A stretch of 50,999 bases of DNA from Melioribacter sp. (GTDB lineage Bacteria > Bacteroidota > Ignavibacteria > Ignavibacteriales > Melioribacteraceae). A program made the translations under genes and the position numbers. Shown here in pieces: positions 33,659 through 43,578 of this stretch (its first letter is position 1; each line of letters begins with the position of its first letter). The stretch is taken from contig JAOACD010000011.1 of NCBI GenBank assembly GCA_026417975.1, positions 1-50,999 on the forward strand. Direction: 5' to 3'. Below the pieces are notes generated by a model. That model searched no databases. It had not been told where the DNA came from and worked only from the letters and a program-made list of their open reading frames with translations.

Positions 33659-36457
33659 TTACAAATTAAGATATTTTTTTAAATATTGCCCTGTATAAGA
33701 TTTGGGATTTTTAACAATTTCTTCGGGAGTTCCTGTAGCAACTATTTCGCCGCCTTTATCTCCTGCTTCTGGACCCAAATCAATTATATAATCAGCACAT
33801 TTAATAACATCTAGATTGTGTTCAATTATAACTACAGAATTTTTATTTGCAATTAATATATTAAAACATTTTAATAGCTTATTTATATCATCAAAATGCA
33901 ACCCTGTAGTAGGCTCATCAAATATGAAAAGTATATGTTGATTTTTCTTTTGTTGAGATAAATAATAAGCCAATTTTACCCTTTGGGCTTCGCCACCCGA
34001 AAGCGTATTTGATGGTTGCCCAAGTTTGATATATCCTAAACCAACATCTGAAAGAACTTTTAATATAGAAACAATTTTATCTTGATTAACAAAAAATTCT
34101 AAAGCTTCATCTACTGTCATATTCAAAACATCTACGATATTTTTTCCTTTATAAGTTACATCAAGAACTTCCTTTTTAAATCGAGTTCCTTTACAATCAT
34201 CACATTCAAGATATAAATCTGCTAAGAATTGCATTTCAATTTTTACAAAACCTTCACCTTCACAAGTTTCGCATCTCCCACCTGGCACATTAAAAGAGAA
34301 AAATCCTGGTTTATATCCTCTTGCTCTTGCTTGCGGTGTTGATGCAAATAATTCTCTTATTAATTCATAACCTTTAACATAACTAATAGGATTTGAGCGA
34401 GGAGATTTTCCGATTGGAGATTGATCAACTATAATTACATCATTAATATATTTTGCTCCTTCAATTGAATCAAATTTGCCAAGTTTTGGAGGATTTCCTC
34501 CTAGATACTTAACTAATCCTCCGTAAAGAACATCGTGTATTAAAGTGCTTTTTCCAGAACCACTAACTCCCGTAACAACTACAAGTTTTCTTAAAGGAAT
34601 TTCAACATTAATATTTTTAAGATTATTCTCTTTAGCTCCTATAATTTTTATTGTTTCAGTTTTTCTTGTATTTCTTTCAGTAGGAATAGGAATTTTTAAT
34701 TTGCCCGAAAGATATTTTCCCGTAAGAGATTTTTCATTATTTATTATTTCTTCGTAAGTTCCCGACGCAATAATTTCTCCTCCATGAATTCCTGCTCTTG
34801 GTCCCATATCAAAAATTAAATCTGCTGCACGCATCATTTCCGGATCATGTTCAACAACAAGAACAGTATTTCCTAAATCTCTAAGCGACTTTAATATTTT
34901 TATTAATCTTGCATTATCTCTTGGATGAAGTCCTATCGATGGTTCATCAAGCACATAAAGTGTTCCCATTAACGCAGAACCAAGAGAAGTTGCCAAGTTT
35001 ATTCTTTGTGTTTCGCCTCCAGATAGTGTACTACTTAATCGGTCAAGAGTTAAATAACCTAAGCCGACGTCATTTAAAAAAGATAGCCTTTTGAGTATTT
35101 CGTCATGTATTCTTTTTGCAATAGTTTTTTCATAATCTGTTAATTCAAGAGTCTCAAAAAACTCGTAAGCTTGTTCAATAGACATTTGTACTATATCATG
35201 AATTGATTTACCACCAATTTTTACTTGAAGGGCTTCTCTTCTTAGTCTTGAACCTTTACAAGCAGAACATGTGGTATATGCTCTATATTTACTTAATAAA
35301 ACTCTTATGTGCATTTTATAAGTTTTTTCTTCAAGGTGTTTAAAGAAGCCATTTATACCAACAAAACTTCCAAATCCTTCTTTTAGAAGATTGACTTGTT
35401 CTTGAGTTAAATTTTTGAATGGAACATTGAGAGGAATTCTTCCATTATTATTTCTTACCAAATCTCTAAGATAAGAACTATATTTAACAGTTCTCCAGGG
35501 TGCAATTGCTCCTTCACTAATGCTTAAATTTGGATCAGGGACTATCAAGTTCATATCATAATCCATAGATTTTCCAAAACCTTGACACACTGGACATGCA
35601 CCATACGGATTATTAAAAGAAAAGAATCGTGGCTCTGGTTCTTCATATTTTATTCCACAACATTCATAAAATTTTGTAAAATGTTTCAATTCATTTTTAT
35701 CTGAATTAATAATTGTAATTCTACCTTCACCTTCTTTGAAGCTAATCTCTATTGATTCTGCAAGTGTTTCTCTTACTTTTCCTTTTTTAATTTTAAAGCG
35801 ATCAAGTACAATAATAATTTCTTTCTTTGTGTGATTATTAATCTTTGATAACATTTCTTCGATAGGATGAGAGTTTATATCAATTAATTCATTTTTATAA
35901 AAAATTCTAAAAAAACCTTTTCTCTTTAATAACTCAATTTCCTCTTCTAACGTTCTTCCTTCGTGATAATGGATTGGGAAACCAATGTAAAATTTATCTT
36001 CTTCATTTTGATTTTCTAACCACTGTGTAACTGTTGCTACGCTATCCTTTTTTACCTCGTTACCACAATTAAAACATATTGTTTTTCCTATTCTTGAAAA
36101 TAATAATCTAAGATAATCATAAATTTCTGTGCTTGTTCCTACAGTTGAACGAGGATTTCTTGCACCTGTTTTTTGTTCTATTGCTACAGCAGGTGAAATT
36201 CCATATATAAAATCAACATCTGGTTTACTCATTCTTTCTAAAAATTGCCTAGCATAAGCAGACAAGCTTTCAACATATCTTCGCTGTCCCTCTGCATAAA
36301 TTGTATCAAATACAAGCGAAGATTTTCCACTTCCACTAACTCCAGTAAAAACAACCAATTTGTTTCGTGGAATTTCAAGAGAAATATTTTTTAGGTTATT
36401 CTGGCGAGCTCCTTTTATAACAATTTTTTGTTCTTGTTTTTCTTTGTCTATTTTCAT
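33659..36457 (-). CDS. uvrA: Excinuclease ABC subunit A
   Basis: 932 residues from ATG 36457; TTG 36472 would add five. Two ABC ATPase modules are present: [10 protein letters not shown] with signature LSGGETQRI, and [10 protein letters not shown] with LSGGEAQRV. Zinc-binding cysteines are visible (CFNCGN, CPVCQG with CSACKG, CETCEG with CDDCKG), as is the UvrB-contacting region. It finds DNA damage and loads UvrB. The gene heads a minus-strand unit with GH67 and EVE. The 224 bases upstream, to the regulator gene, hold no feature I can call. Confidence 0.97.
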   Translation of the reverse strand: MKIDKEKQEQKIVIKGARQNNLKNISLEIPRNKLVVFTGVSGSGKSSLVFDTIYAEGQRRYVESLSAYARQFLERMSKPDVDFIYGISPAVAIEQKTGARNPRSTVGTSTEIYDYLRLLFSRIGKTICFNCGNEVKKDSVATVTQWLENQNEEDKFYIGFPIHYHEGRTLEEEIELLKRKGFFRIFYKNELIDINSHPIEEMLSKINNHTKKEIIIVLDRFKIKKGKVRETLAESIEISFKEGEGRITIINSDKNELKHFTKFYECCGIKYEEPEPRFFSFNNPYGACPVCQGFGKSMDYDMNLIVPDPNLSISEGAIAPWRTVKYSSYLRDLVRNNNGRIPLNVPFKNLTQEQVNLLKEGFGSFVGINGFFKHLEEKTYKMHIRVLLSKYRAYTTCSACKGSRLRREALQVKIGGKSIHDIVQMSIEQAYEFFETLELTDYEKTIAKRIHDEILKRLSFLNDVGLGYLTLDRLSSTLSGGETQRINLATSLGSALMGTLYVLDEPSIGLHPRDNARLIKILKSLRDLGNTVLVVEHDPEMMRAADLIFDMGPRAGIHGGEIIASGTYEEIINNEKSLTGKYLSGKLKIPIPTERNTRKTETIKIIGAKENNLKNINVEIPLRKLVVVTGVSGSGKSTLIHDVLYGGLVKYLGGNPPKLGKFDSIEGAKYINDVIIVDQSPIGKSPRSNPISYVKGYELIRELFASTPQARARGYKPGFFSFNVPGGRCETCEGEGFVKIEMQFLADLYLECDDCKGTRFKKEVLDVTYKGKNIVDVLNMTVDEALEFFVNQDKIVSILKVLSDVGLGYIKLGQPSNTLSGGEAQRVKLAYYLSQQKKNQHILFIFDEPTTGLHFDDINKLLKCFNILIANKNSVVIIEHNLDVIKCADYIIDLGPEAGDKGGEIVATGTPEEIVKNPKSYTGQYLKKYLNL

Positions 36458-36696
36458 TTTAATATAAATCAAAAAATAATAACCAATAAATTACTAAAAC
36501 TTTTTTGAAATAATTCGAAGCAAACGATGAAATTGTTAACTATACGAGAGCTAAAAATAAAAAAAGGCTTTAGAAGAAATAGAGTCTTCATTTAGGATTG
36601 GTGTAATAAATAAGTAAAATTATTTCTGGTAGATTCTTGTCTTTGTATATAAACAAAAAAATCTTAATCTTTCTCAAAAAAATAAGAATCGTTAAA

Positions 36697-38151
36697 TTAC
36701 TTTAAGCCAAGTTCTTTACACATTCTATGGTAGTTTGGCGGTGCTAAGCCTAAAATTGTTGCTGCTTCTTGATCAGAATTCACCTTACTTCTGACATATT
36801 TAAAGTATTTTTCGCGAAAAATTTTTTCCATTTGTTTTAATGGTAAAGGTCCATTGGGAGTTTTGAAACTTACGCCTTCGTTGCCAAAATAGTCTTCAAG
36901 TTCATAAATCTTTTTACCTAGTGCAGTTTCAATCAGCTTAGGAGTAATTATTTTATTATCAAAAAATAATAATCTTTGGACTAGATTCTTAAGCTCTCTT
37001 ACATTTCCTGGCCAATCATAGTCTACTAACAATTTCATAGCATCTTGGGAAATTATAGGAACTTCTCTTCCCATTTCCAAAGCAAATTGATTCATGTAAT
37101 AATCAACAAGATAAATAATATCTTCTCTTCGCTCTCTTAGCGGGGGAATAAAAATGTTAATCACATTAAGTCGATAATACAAATCTTCTCTAAATCTTTT
37201 TTGTTTTACTTCTTCTTCTAGATTTTTATTTGTAGCTGAAATAATTCTTACATCAACTTTTACTTTTTCAGTTCTTCCAAGTTTTTCAACCTCACCGTCT
37301 TGAAGCACGCGTAATAATTTCACTTGTGATGGAAAAGGTAATTCAGAAATTTCATCTAGAAAAATAGTTCCATTGTTAGCAATTTCAAACAAGCCTGGCT
37401 TGCTTTTATCTGCACCAGTAAATGCACCTTTTTCATAACCAAAAAGTTCACTCTCAATTAATTGCTCTGGAATACCACCACAATTTATAGGTACAAAATT
37501 TTCATATTTTCTTGGGCTATTATAATGAATATTATAAGCTACAAGTTCTTTTCCTGTACCAGATAATCCAGTAATTAATATTGGCACACTGCTATTGGAA
37601 TATTTTTTTATTTGTTCTCTTAAATTATCTATTACTTGCGAAACTCCTATTATTTTTTTTGATGCTAAGATATCGTCAATATTTTTTCTGAGTTTTTGAG
37701 CTGACCTTTGTTTTTCGGTTATTAGTTTTTTCTTCTCATAAGCATTAAAAATTGCCATTATAAAATCAGTAGGTTGATATATATATTCTTCAATATCACC
37801 AGGATACTTAGTGCAATACCAAAAAGCTCCTGCTTCAATCAAATTGTGAGCAAATTCATAATCAGTAATATTAATAGTCATTTTTGTTATTACAATTATT
37901 TGAATTGTAGGATTAATGTCTTTAATTTTTTTTATAAGATATTCACCATGTAATCCGCCCGCTATTTGATAATCCATAATTACAATATCGTAGTTATTTT
38001 TACTATTTTCTAAAATCTCTATAGCAGATTTCCCATCAGAAACTACTTCACAAATTTTAATCCTATCTTCAAAAGGTTTAATAGTATTTTCAACTCTTCT
38101 TACATCAAATTCTTCATCTTCAATTAACAATATTTTAATTGCTTCTTTCAT
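36697..38151 (-). CDS. NtrC-class sigma54-activating response regulator (second cassette)
   Basis: 484 residues from ATG 38151, preceded by GGAG; a TTG at 38166 overlapping the kinase stop is a weaker start. Receiver: acidic IEDEEFD, phospho-acceptor D60 in IVIMDYQ, and YCTKYP. AAA+ domain: GLSGTGKE, a canonical GAFTGA loop, TIFLDEI, and arginine-finger region DLYYRLNV. C-terminal Fis-type HTH: DQEAATILGLAPPNYHRMCK. It is closely similar over its whole length to the regulator at 7012-8466, but the HTH recognition helix differs (APPNYHRM versus APSNFYRM), so the targets may overlap only partly. Confidence 0.92.
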   Translation of the reverse strand: MKEAIKILLIEDEEFDVRRVENTIKPFEDRIKICEVVSDGKSAIEILENSKNNYDIVIMDYQIAGGLHGEYLIKKIKDINPTIQIIVITKMTINITDYEFAHNLIEAGAFWYCTKYPGDIEEYIYQPTDFIMAIFNAYEKKKLITEKQRSAQKLRKNIDDILASKKIIGVSQVIDNLREQIKKYSNSSVPILITGLSGTGKELVAYNIHYNSPRKYENFVPINCGGIPEQLIESELFGYEKGAFTGADKSKPGLFEIANNGTIFLDEISELPFPSQVKLLRVLQDGEVEKLGRTEKVKVDVRIISATNKNLEEEVKQKRFREDLYYRLNVINIFIPPLRERREDIIYLVDYYMNQFALEMGREVPIISQDAMKLLVDYDWPGNVRELKNLVQRLLFFDNKIITPKLIETALGKKIYELEDYFGNEGVSFKTPNGPLPLKQMEKIFREKYFKYVRSKVNSDQEAATILGLAPPNYHRMCKELGLK

Positions 38152-38162
38152 CTTTTCTCCGT

Positions 38163-39635
38163 TCAATTTTTAATAGTAATAGTAAATCTACATCCTCTTT
38201 CTGGTAAATTTTCTGCGTCGATATCCCAACCACACCTTTGCTTTGAAATTTCATATGCAATGTAACATCCATAACCCGAATTAGTATGTGTCATATTTTT
38301 TGTCGAGACATTTTCAAGAAAAATTTTTTTAATTCCCTTTTCGTTTTTCTCTAAAAGCTCTTCTTTAATTCCATTTCCATTATCTTGAATAATTATCTGT
38401 GATATTTTTGTCGCCGGGTCATATTTTGTTGTAACTACTATTTCTAAGCTGGAATTGCCCCCATGGTCTATACTATTTTGTATTAATGGTTCTACTATTT
38501 CCCAAACTACAAATTCATTAACATTAACCTTAGGAACCCTTTCATCAAGATTCATTCTAATTTCGAAGGATTTTGATTTTCTCGATGTTCTATTAAAAAT
38601 ATTTTCGACGATAAATTTTATTACTTCATTCAAATCTGTCGAAAAGGAATTATTACGAATAGTGTGTATTGGCGGGTCATACCATTTCATATCATATATA
38701 ACTCGGGAAATAAAGTTAGAGTATTTTATTGCCCTGTATTTAATCTCGTCAATATTTTCTGTTGATAATGCTCTTAAGTCCTCTTTAATAAATCCCATTA
38801 CTTTCTCAGCTTTATGGTGAGTATGATAAATTCTTTTTGTAAACATAGATTCTTTTTCGTGTTCAATTTGTTGTTTAATGTTTCTTTCATGTTCTTCCAT
38901 AAGAAGTTTTTGTGCTTCGTCTCTTTCTTTAACTGTGTAAGTAGAAATGTAATACATGGCTAAAAGTCCAAGTAAAAAAAGTGCAGAGTAAATAATCGAA
39001 GTTTCTTCATAGCTTGAAACCATTTCTCGCTGAATAAAGGAAAAGTCTGGTGTATTTTTAATATAAAGTGCTCCTGCATATTCACCATTTGGAACAAAAG
39101 GTACAAAAATATGATAGGTATTTTTGTTTAATAAAATATTTACTATTTGTTCACTTCCAATTAGTTCATCCTTAACACTATTATAAAGCTTTATTGCATT
39201 TTTGTGCCTAGATGAATTAGCATTAATATTTTTATGTTCTATCATTACAGAATACAAATCATAACCATTATCTATGGCTGTAATTTTATTTCCATTGCTT
39301 ACCAATAGACATATTTCTTCTATATTTTGCTGAAGTATCTGCTGATTAAGAATAATATCAAAAAATTGTATTATTCTTCTTTTCTCGTTTGGATCGATAT
39401 TTTGTCGCATAGTAATAGTTTCATAAAATAACTCTATTGAGGTTGTGGCAAGATTGGCTAATCTCTCAGCAGAATTTTTTTGATACCATTCTTGGGCATT
39501 ATCAATAAAATTTCTTAAAGAAGTTTTGTGCACAAAAGATAAAATCAATTGAAAAATAATCAAACCTACAAACAAAACTGTAAGGTGCTTAAATTCAAAA
39601 TGATATTTTTTTAGGTTTTCTAAAAAGTTTCCCAT
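38163..39635 (-). CDS. Membrane sensor histidine kinase (second cassette)
   Basis: 490 residues, the same architecture as the kinase at 8468-9961: TM1 about 17-36, sensor about 38-210, TM2 about 212-231, coiled coil about 235-262, then RIYHTHHKAEKVMGF (H271, H273, H274) and an ATPase domain with WEIVEPLIQNSIDHGG, IIQDNGNGI and NSGYGCYIAYE. The sensor keeps the shared blocks WYQKNSAERLA and VPFVPNGEYAGALY, while the stretch between them is diverged. This suggests conserved contacts with a partner protein and a variable ligand response. It lies 6 bases after the solute-binding protein gene. Confidence 0.88.
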   Translation of the reverse strand: MGNFLENLKKYHFEFKHLTVLFVGLIIFQLILSFVHKTSLRNFIDNAQEWYQKNSAERLANLATTSIELFYETITMRQNIDPNEKRRIIQFFDIILNQQILQQNIEEICLLVSNGNKITAIDNGYDLYSVMIEHKNINANSSRHKNAIKLYNSVKDELIGSEQIVNILLNKNTYHIFVPFVPNGEYAGALYIKNTPDFSFIQREMVSSYEETSIIYSALFLLGLLAMYYISTYTVKERDEAQKLLMEEHERNIKQQIEHEKESMFTKRIYHTHHKAEKVMGFIKEDLRALSTENIDEIKYRAIKYSNFISRVIYDMKWYDPPIHTIRNNSFSTDLNEVIKFIVENIFNRTSRKSKSFEIRMNLDERVPKVNVNEFVVWEIVEPLIQNSIDHGGNSSLEIVVTTKYDPATKISQIIIQDNGNGIKEELLEKNEKGIKKIFLENVSTKNMTHTNSGYGCYIAYEISKQRCGWDIDAENLPERGCRFTITIKN

Positions 39636-39641
39636 AAAATC

Positions 39642-40970
39642 TTATCTTATATAACTTAATTCTGAATTAATAATTCTTTCTGCTGATATTAAAGCATCAC
39701 GAGCTGAAATTTCATTTTTTATTGCACGATTAATATAATGTGAAATTATATCTGAGTAACGTGTATATTTTTCGTGAAAAGGTCTTCTTACAGAAGACTT
39801 AAAAACTCTTTTATAAAATTTCAATTCTGGATTTTTCTCAATGTACTTTTCATCTTCATATATTTTTTTATTAATGGGTAAGTATCCATCCAACTCATAA
39901 ATCTTTTTTTGAATATCTTCTCTTATTAAGAATTTAATAAATTCAACTGCTTCTCTTTTTTTGTTAGAATATTTTGATATCATCAAATTCCATCCACCAA
40001 TCACGCTTTTTTTAGTACATCCTCCAAAATGAGGTGTTGGAGCACAGCCAACCTTATTGGAAAGATTTTTATCTGTGTATTTCAAATCATACCATTTAGT
40101 AAATCCTGGCCATCCACGCAGAAAAATACCGCCACTATCAACAAAATAGTAATATGTATCGTATTCTTTATAATTAGTGACTGAAGCAGGAGAGAGATGA
40201 TACTTATTAACAAGATCTACAAGAAGTTGAAGAGCTTTTAGCGCCTCAGGTGTGTATAATTTTATAGAATCTTCTTGAATAATTTTTGCATTTTGAGATT
40301 CCATCAATTCTATAAAACTACACATTAAACCTTCGAATGCTTCTGCTTGAAAAAGATAAAAGGGAAGTCCAAAAGATTTCATTTTTTCGCCAAGCTTAAT
40401 AAAATTCTCCCAAGTGATTGAACTATCAAGTTGCCTCTTTACCTCTTGATAATCTTTTAATTTCTTTAACAAATCATCTCTGTAATACATCACACTTATA
40501 TCTATATAAAGTGGAACAGTAACAAACTGTCCCTTATAATAACACGATTCGAGTGCATTGGGAATTATATTTTCCCTTTCTGTTATTGTGAAATAATTAT
40601 TCAAAGGTTCTACAAATTTTGCGAATCTAGGTACCCAAATTTGATCAATAGAAAATATGTCAAGTCTATCACTTCTGCTTCTCAAATATCTCATTAACAA
40701 TTCTTTTCTTTCATTGGTCTGAAATTTTTCGAAAGATAAATCTATTGGTACAACTTCTATTTTTCCTTTATGTAATTCATTGAATTTCTCTATAGCATAT
40801 TTGTGACTAGCAGAAATATTATCTGCATAATAAATTTTTTTAGGTTCACTTGTTTTATATTCTATAAGCGAGCCAAATACATACATAAAAATGAAGGCAG
40901 AAAGAACTAAAAAAGTTATTGCAGTTATTGAAAAATAAAATGTTCTCATATAAGGTTTTAGTATATCCAT
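39642..40970 (-). CDS. Membrane-anchored extracellular solute-binding protein, family 1 (second cassette)
   Basis: 442 residues. One N-terminal hydrophobic helix (about 11-34) with no lipobox and no clear cleavage site suggests inner-membrane anchoring. Shared blocks with the 9974-11281 protein: VVPIDLSFEKFQTNERKELL, DIFSIDQIWVPRFAK, NALESCYYKGQFVTVPL, IGGWNLMISKYSNKKREAV and RRPFHEKYTRYSDIIS. Family 1 members bind sugars for ABC import, but no permease is nearby, so a sensory role with the downstream kinase is inferred. The ligand is unknown; the closest carbohydrate gene, GH67, hints at xylan products, weakly. Confidence 0.85.
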   Translation of the reverse strand: MDILKPYMRTFYFSITAITFLVLSAFIFMYVFGSLIEYKTSEPKKIYYADNISASHKYAIEKFNELHKGKIEVVPIDLSFEKFQTNERKELLMRYLRSRSDRLDIFSIDQIWVPRFAKFVEPLNNYFTITERENIIPNALESCYYKGQFVTVPLYIDISVMYYRDDLLKKLKDYQEVKRQLDSSITWENFIKLGEKMKSFGLPFYLFQAEAFEGLMCSFIELMESQNAKIIQEDSIKLYTPEALKALQLLVDLVNKYHLSPASVTNYKEYDTYYYFVDSGGIFLRGWPGFTKWYDLKYTDKNLSNKVGCAPTPHFGGCTKKSVIGGWNLMISKYSNKKREAVEFIKFLIREDIQKKIYELDGYLPINKKIYEDEKYIEKNPELKFYKRVFKSSVRRPFHEKYTRYSDIISHYINRAIKNEISARDALISAERIINSELSYIR

Positions 40971-41301
40971 CTTTAATAATTACAAACTATTTTAGTTGTC
41001 AATAATTCTCTTTCCTATAAAAAATGAAAGCAATTACTAATTTTTTGTTACACTACACTAGCTTTTGACATTTACATTATACGTATCAAACCTTTAAGAC
41101 TTACATAATTTTAAGTTGATAAAACATTTTCTCTTCCAAAGGAAGCATTAAGTAGACTAATTAAACACAAAAATTAGTTATACTATACAATTATATCTAA
41201 TACACCTAAAAAATAAAAGTAAATGAGAAATCTCTGCATTCTTTTAAAAGATAAATATTGTTAATATATTAAACCTTGCTTTATTAAAAATATTACTCGA
41301 T
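40971..41301. other. 331-base divergent intergenic region
   Basis: It separates the second sensing cassette from the TPP-enzyme gene. On the minus strand a perfect TATAAT (41081-41076) could be the -10 of the cassette, without a good -35. A dyad ACTAATT-N9-AATTAGT (41156-41178) could be an operator, though such repeats arise easily in AT-rich DNA. No sigma54 -24/-12 element, RNA gene or sizeable frame was seen. Confidence 0.5.
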
Positions 41302-42462
41302 ATGAAAACTATAGTTTACCAAGCTATAGCACATGCGCTTAATGATGTTGGTGTAGAAATAGTAACTTTTGTTCCTGGTTACGGTGCAAGCGATGCTTTT
41401 CAATCTTTTAACGAATTAACATTTAAAAACCATAAAATTTCATTTCATGAAGAAGTTGCCTATACTATTTCTCATGGAGCAAGCATAGTAGGGAAAAGAG
41501 CAGTAACACTTATTAAAGCTCATGGATTTTTAAAAGCTGCTAATAGTATATTAGATTCTCTATATACTGAACCAATAGCAGGATTTGTAACAGTTATTTT
41601 TGATGACAAATCTGGAAAACATTCAGATAATATTCTTGAAATAATTCCAGTTCTTAAAGGAATGGGAATTCCTTTTAGAATAGCTCAAACTGAAACTGTT
41701 TACGAAGATGTAATAAATACTTTTTTAGAATCAGAAAAAAGAAAGATGCCTACTGCAATTATTATTGATGCTGATATTATTTACAACGAAACAGAGTTTA
41801 ATCCAATATCCAATTTAAAAAAACACTTTTTTTATGAAAGGAATGTTTATACTCATGTTGTTAGTCCATTACTTTCTGATTATCAATACAAACTTTTTGT
41901 TGCAAAAAAATTAGAAGGAAATCTTGAAACAGTAACAAGACCTTCTTTACCTATTATACCAGATTCTTTGACAAATGATGTCAAAAAGGCTTCAGAGAGT
42001 TTTATCCCTTTCTTCGAAATATTTAAAAGTATCAAAAGAGATATTTCTACAGGTGATACTGGCTCATCAAGCGTTTTTGCTTTTCCTCCCTATAACTGTA
42101 TTGATATTGTAACTTACATGGGTGGAAGTATACCTCTTGCAATTGGTGCTTATCTTGCTGGTAAAAAGAATGTTTGGGCTTTAACAGGTGATTTTAGTTT
42201 TATAGCAGCTGGACACCTGGGTCTATTAGAGGCTATAAATAGAGAAATCCCACTAAAAATTGTAATATTTTATAACAAAAAATCTGTTGCTACAGGAGGA
42301 CAATTAATTAACAAAAAGCTTCTAAGACATTTACTTGCAGGATATGAAAAATATATTTCAAATATCACTAATCCCTTTGATCTATTTGAAATTGAAGCTA
42401 TTCTAACTGAAGCCTTAAACTCCAAAGAATTGAAAATTGTAATTGTAGACTATAAGGAATGA
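41302..42462 (+). CDS. TPP-dependent enzyme resembling a ferredoxin-less indolepyruvate oxidoreductase alpha subunit
   Basis: 386 residues. The N-terminal half matches a TPP-enzyme pyrimidine domain (VPGYGASDAFQ, FHEEVAYTISHGAS with Glu50/51 placed to activate the cofactor). The C-terminal half has the TPP-binding domain (STGDTGSS, MGGSIPLAIGAYLAG, then GDFSF...N with G296-D297 and N325, and SVATGGQ). The order and wording resemble IorA, but IorA is about 600 residues and ends in two 4Fe-4S motifs that are missing here, and there is no IorB gene. It could be a decarboxylase or carboligase (sulfopyruvate/phosphonopyruvate decarboxylase-like) on an unknown 2-oxo acid. It overlaps the cupin gene by 4 bases. 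Confidence 0.7.
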   Translation: MKTIVYQAIAHALNDVGVEIVTFVPGYGASDAFQSFNELTFKNHKISFHEEVAYTISHGASIVGKRAVTLIKAHGFLKAANSILDSLYTEPIAGFVTVIFDDKSGKHSDNILEIIPVLKGMGIPFRIAQTETVYEDVINTFLESEKRKMPTAIIIDADIIYNETEFNPISNLKKHFFYERNVYTHVVSPLLSDYQYKLFVAKKLEGNLETVTRPSLPIIPDSLTNDVKKASESFIPFFEIFKSIKRDISTGDTGSSSVFAFPPYNCIDIVTYMGGSIPLAIGAYLAGKKNVWALTGDFSFIAAGHLGLLEAINREIPLKIVIFYNKKSVATGGQLINKKLLRHLLAGYEKYISNITNPFDLFEIEAILTEALNSKELKIVIVDYKE

Positions 42463-42800
42463 ACAGAATTGAAGTAAAAAATATATACGATTTATCTGAC
42501 ATAGATAACTCAAAAGAAAAGTTAAAAGAAGAGTTCATTCAAAACATTCTTATTACTAAAAATTTTCGTATTGAAAGGATTATTTCAGAATGTCATTCCA
42601 CACCTGAAGGGTACTGGTACGATCAACCCGAAAATGAATTTGTCTTATTACTTAAAGGAAGCGCAGAAATTTTATTAGAAGACAATACATTAATTAAAAT
42701 GCAAGAGGGAGATTACATAATTATTCCTGCTCATATAAAACATAGGGTAGAAAAGACTGATGCCAAACAAAAAACTTTTTGGTTAACTTTATTTTATTAA
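42459..42800 (+). CDS. Cupin-domain protein
   Basis: 113 residues, one cupin barrel: ECHSTPEGYWYDQPENEFVL, LLKGSAEILLEDNTLI, GDYIIIPAHIKHRVEKTD. The metal-ligand pattern of cupins is partly kept (E in PENEFV; H in PAHIKHRV), but the first His pair is not obvious. It overlaps the TPP-enzyme stop by ATGA, so it is translationally coupled, suggesting it acts on or senses a substrate or product of that enzyme. The chemical role is unknown. Confidence 0.8.
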   Translation: MNRIEVKNIYDLSDIDNSKEKLKEEFIQNILITKNFRIERIISECHSTPEGYWYDQPENEFVLLLKGSAEILLEDNTLIKMQEGDYIIIPAHIKHRVEKTDAKQKTFWLTLFY

Positions 42801-42802
42801 AA

Positions 42803-42837
42803 AAAAGCGGCATGAAATAAAATTTCACACCGCTTTT
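42803..42837. terminator. Bidirectional terminator
   Basis: Stem AAAAGCGG (42803-42810)/CCGCTTTT (42830-42837) with an inner TGAAAT/ATTTCA stem. On the minus strand the stem runs into a long T-run, ending the groES transcript; on the plus strand CTTTT serves the cupin unit less strongly. Confidence 0.8.
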
Positions 42838-42858
42838 AACAGGGGGCACCAATTAACT

Positions 42859-43131
42859 TTAATCTTCCATTACTGCTAATATGTCGGAACGCTGTATAAT
42901 CTTAAGTTCCTTACCATTAAGACTTACTTCTTCACCACCATATTTTGCAAATAAAATTTTATCTCCCTCTTTAATCTTTTCACGCAAATCTTCGTCCGTC
43001 CCCACTGCTACAACTTTTCCTATCCTTGGTTTTTCTTTTGCCGTATCTGGTATAATAATTCCAGATGTAGTTTTTGGTTCTTCATCGATTGGTTCTACAA
43101 GTACTCTGTCGTCAAGTGGCTTTATTTTCAT
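42859..43131 (-). CDS. groES: Co-chaperonin GroES
   Basis: 90 residues, a complete GroES: MKIKPLDDRVLVEP, the mobile loop EEPKTTSGIIIPDT that docks on GroEL, KVVAVG, EGDKILFAKYGGEEV, and the ending IQRSDILAVMED. It caps GroEL during protein folding. No groEL is adjacent (the downstream gene is convergent), so groEL must be elsewhere. The gene follows a glutaredoxin gene by 9 bases with AGGAG in the gap. I see no CIRCE element upstream of the pair. Confidence 0.97.
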   Translation of the reverse strand: MKIKPLDDRVLVEPIDEEPKTTSGIIIPDTAKEKPRIGKVVAVGTDEDLREKIKEGDKILFAKYGGEEVSLNGKELKIIQRSDILAVMED

Positions 43132-43140
43132 ATGTATCTC

Positions 43141-43386
43141 CTAATCTTTTATGTTTAACATTTGATTAATTTTTGCTTTGTCAAAACCTATAATTGGACG
43201 ATTATTAATTAAAATTACTGGCACTCCTGTTTGACCCGTTCTTCTTATCATATCTCTTGCTGCTGCTTCATCTTTGGAGACATCTACATCTGTAAATTTT
43301 ATATTTTTTTCTCTAAAATACCTTTTAGCAGCATTGCAAAAGCTACACGTAGGAGTTGAAAAAATTACTACTTTTGGTTGAGCCAT
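43141..43386 (-). CDS. Glutaredoxin-like thiol-disulfide protein
   Basis: 81 residues from ATG 43386, or 84 from ATG 43395; neither has a strong ribosome binding site. Thioredoxin fold: VVIFSTPTCSFCNAAKRYF with the CSFC redox pair (C14, C17), the cis-proline TGVPVILINN, and IIGFDKAKINQML. It matches the short bacterial glutaredoxins/YruB type that reduce disulfides or donate electrons to reductases. It is the first gene of the unit with groES. Confidence 0.92.
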   Translation of the reverse strand: MAQPKVVIFSTPTCSFCNAAKRYFREKNIKFTDVDVSKDEAAARDMIRRTGQTGVPVILINNRPIIGFDKAKINQMLNIKD

Positions 43387-43578
43387 TGTTCCCATAATAA
43401 ATTATTTTTATCTCATTAGATGAAACCAAAACCAAAAAAGATTCAAAAATTTTTTCAAAATAAATATTTTAGGAATCTAAATACATTTAACTAAATACAA
43501 GAATTCTGCTATTTAGTCTTTTATTATGCTTATAATTTTTTTACTTTAGTATTACTTCAAAAATAATTCTGATTAGAT

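Noticed and set aside
38455..38820. 121-codon open frame antisense to the second kinase gene
   Set aside because: Fully contained in the kinase ATPase region and partly mirrored by a similar frame antisense to the first kinase (8721-8993), as expected for a shadow of conserved codons.
43396..43578. CIRCE/HrcA operator for groES; promoter for the aromatic fusion gene
   Set aside because: No TTAGCACTC-N9-GAGTGCTAA-like repeat. A perfect TATAAT occurs at 43531-43536 but lacks any reasonable -35 partner, so I did not list it.
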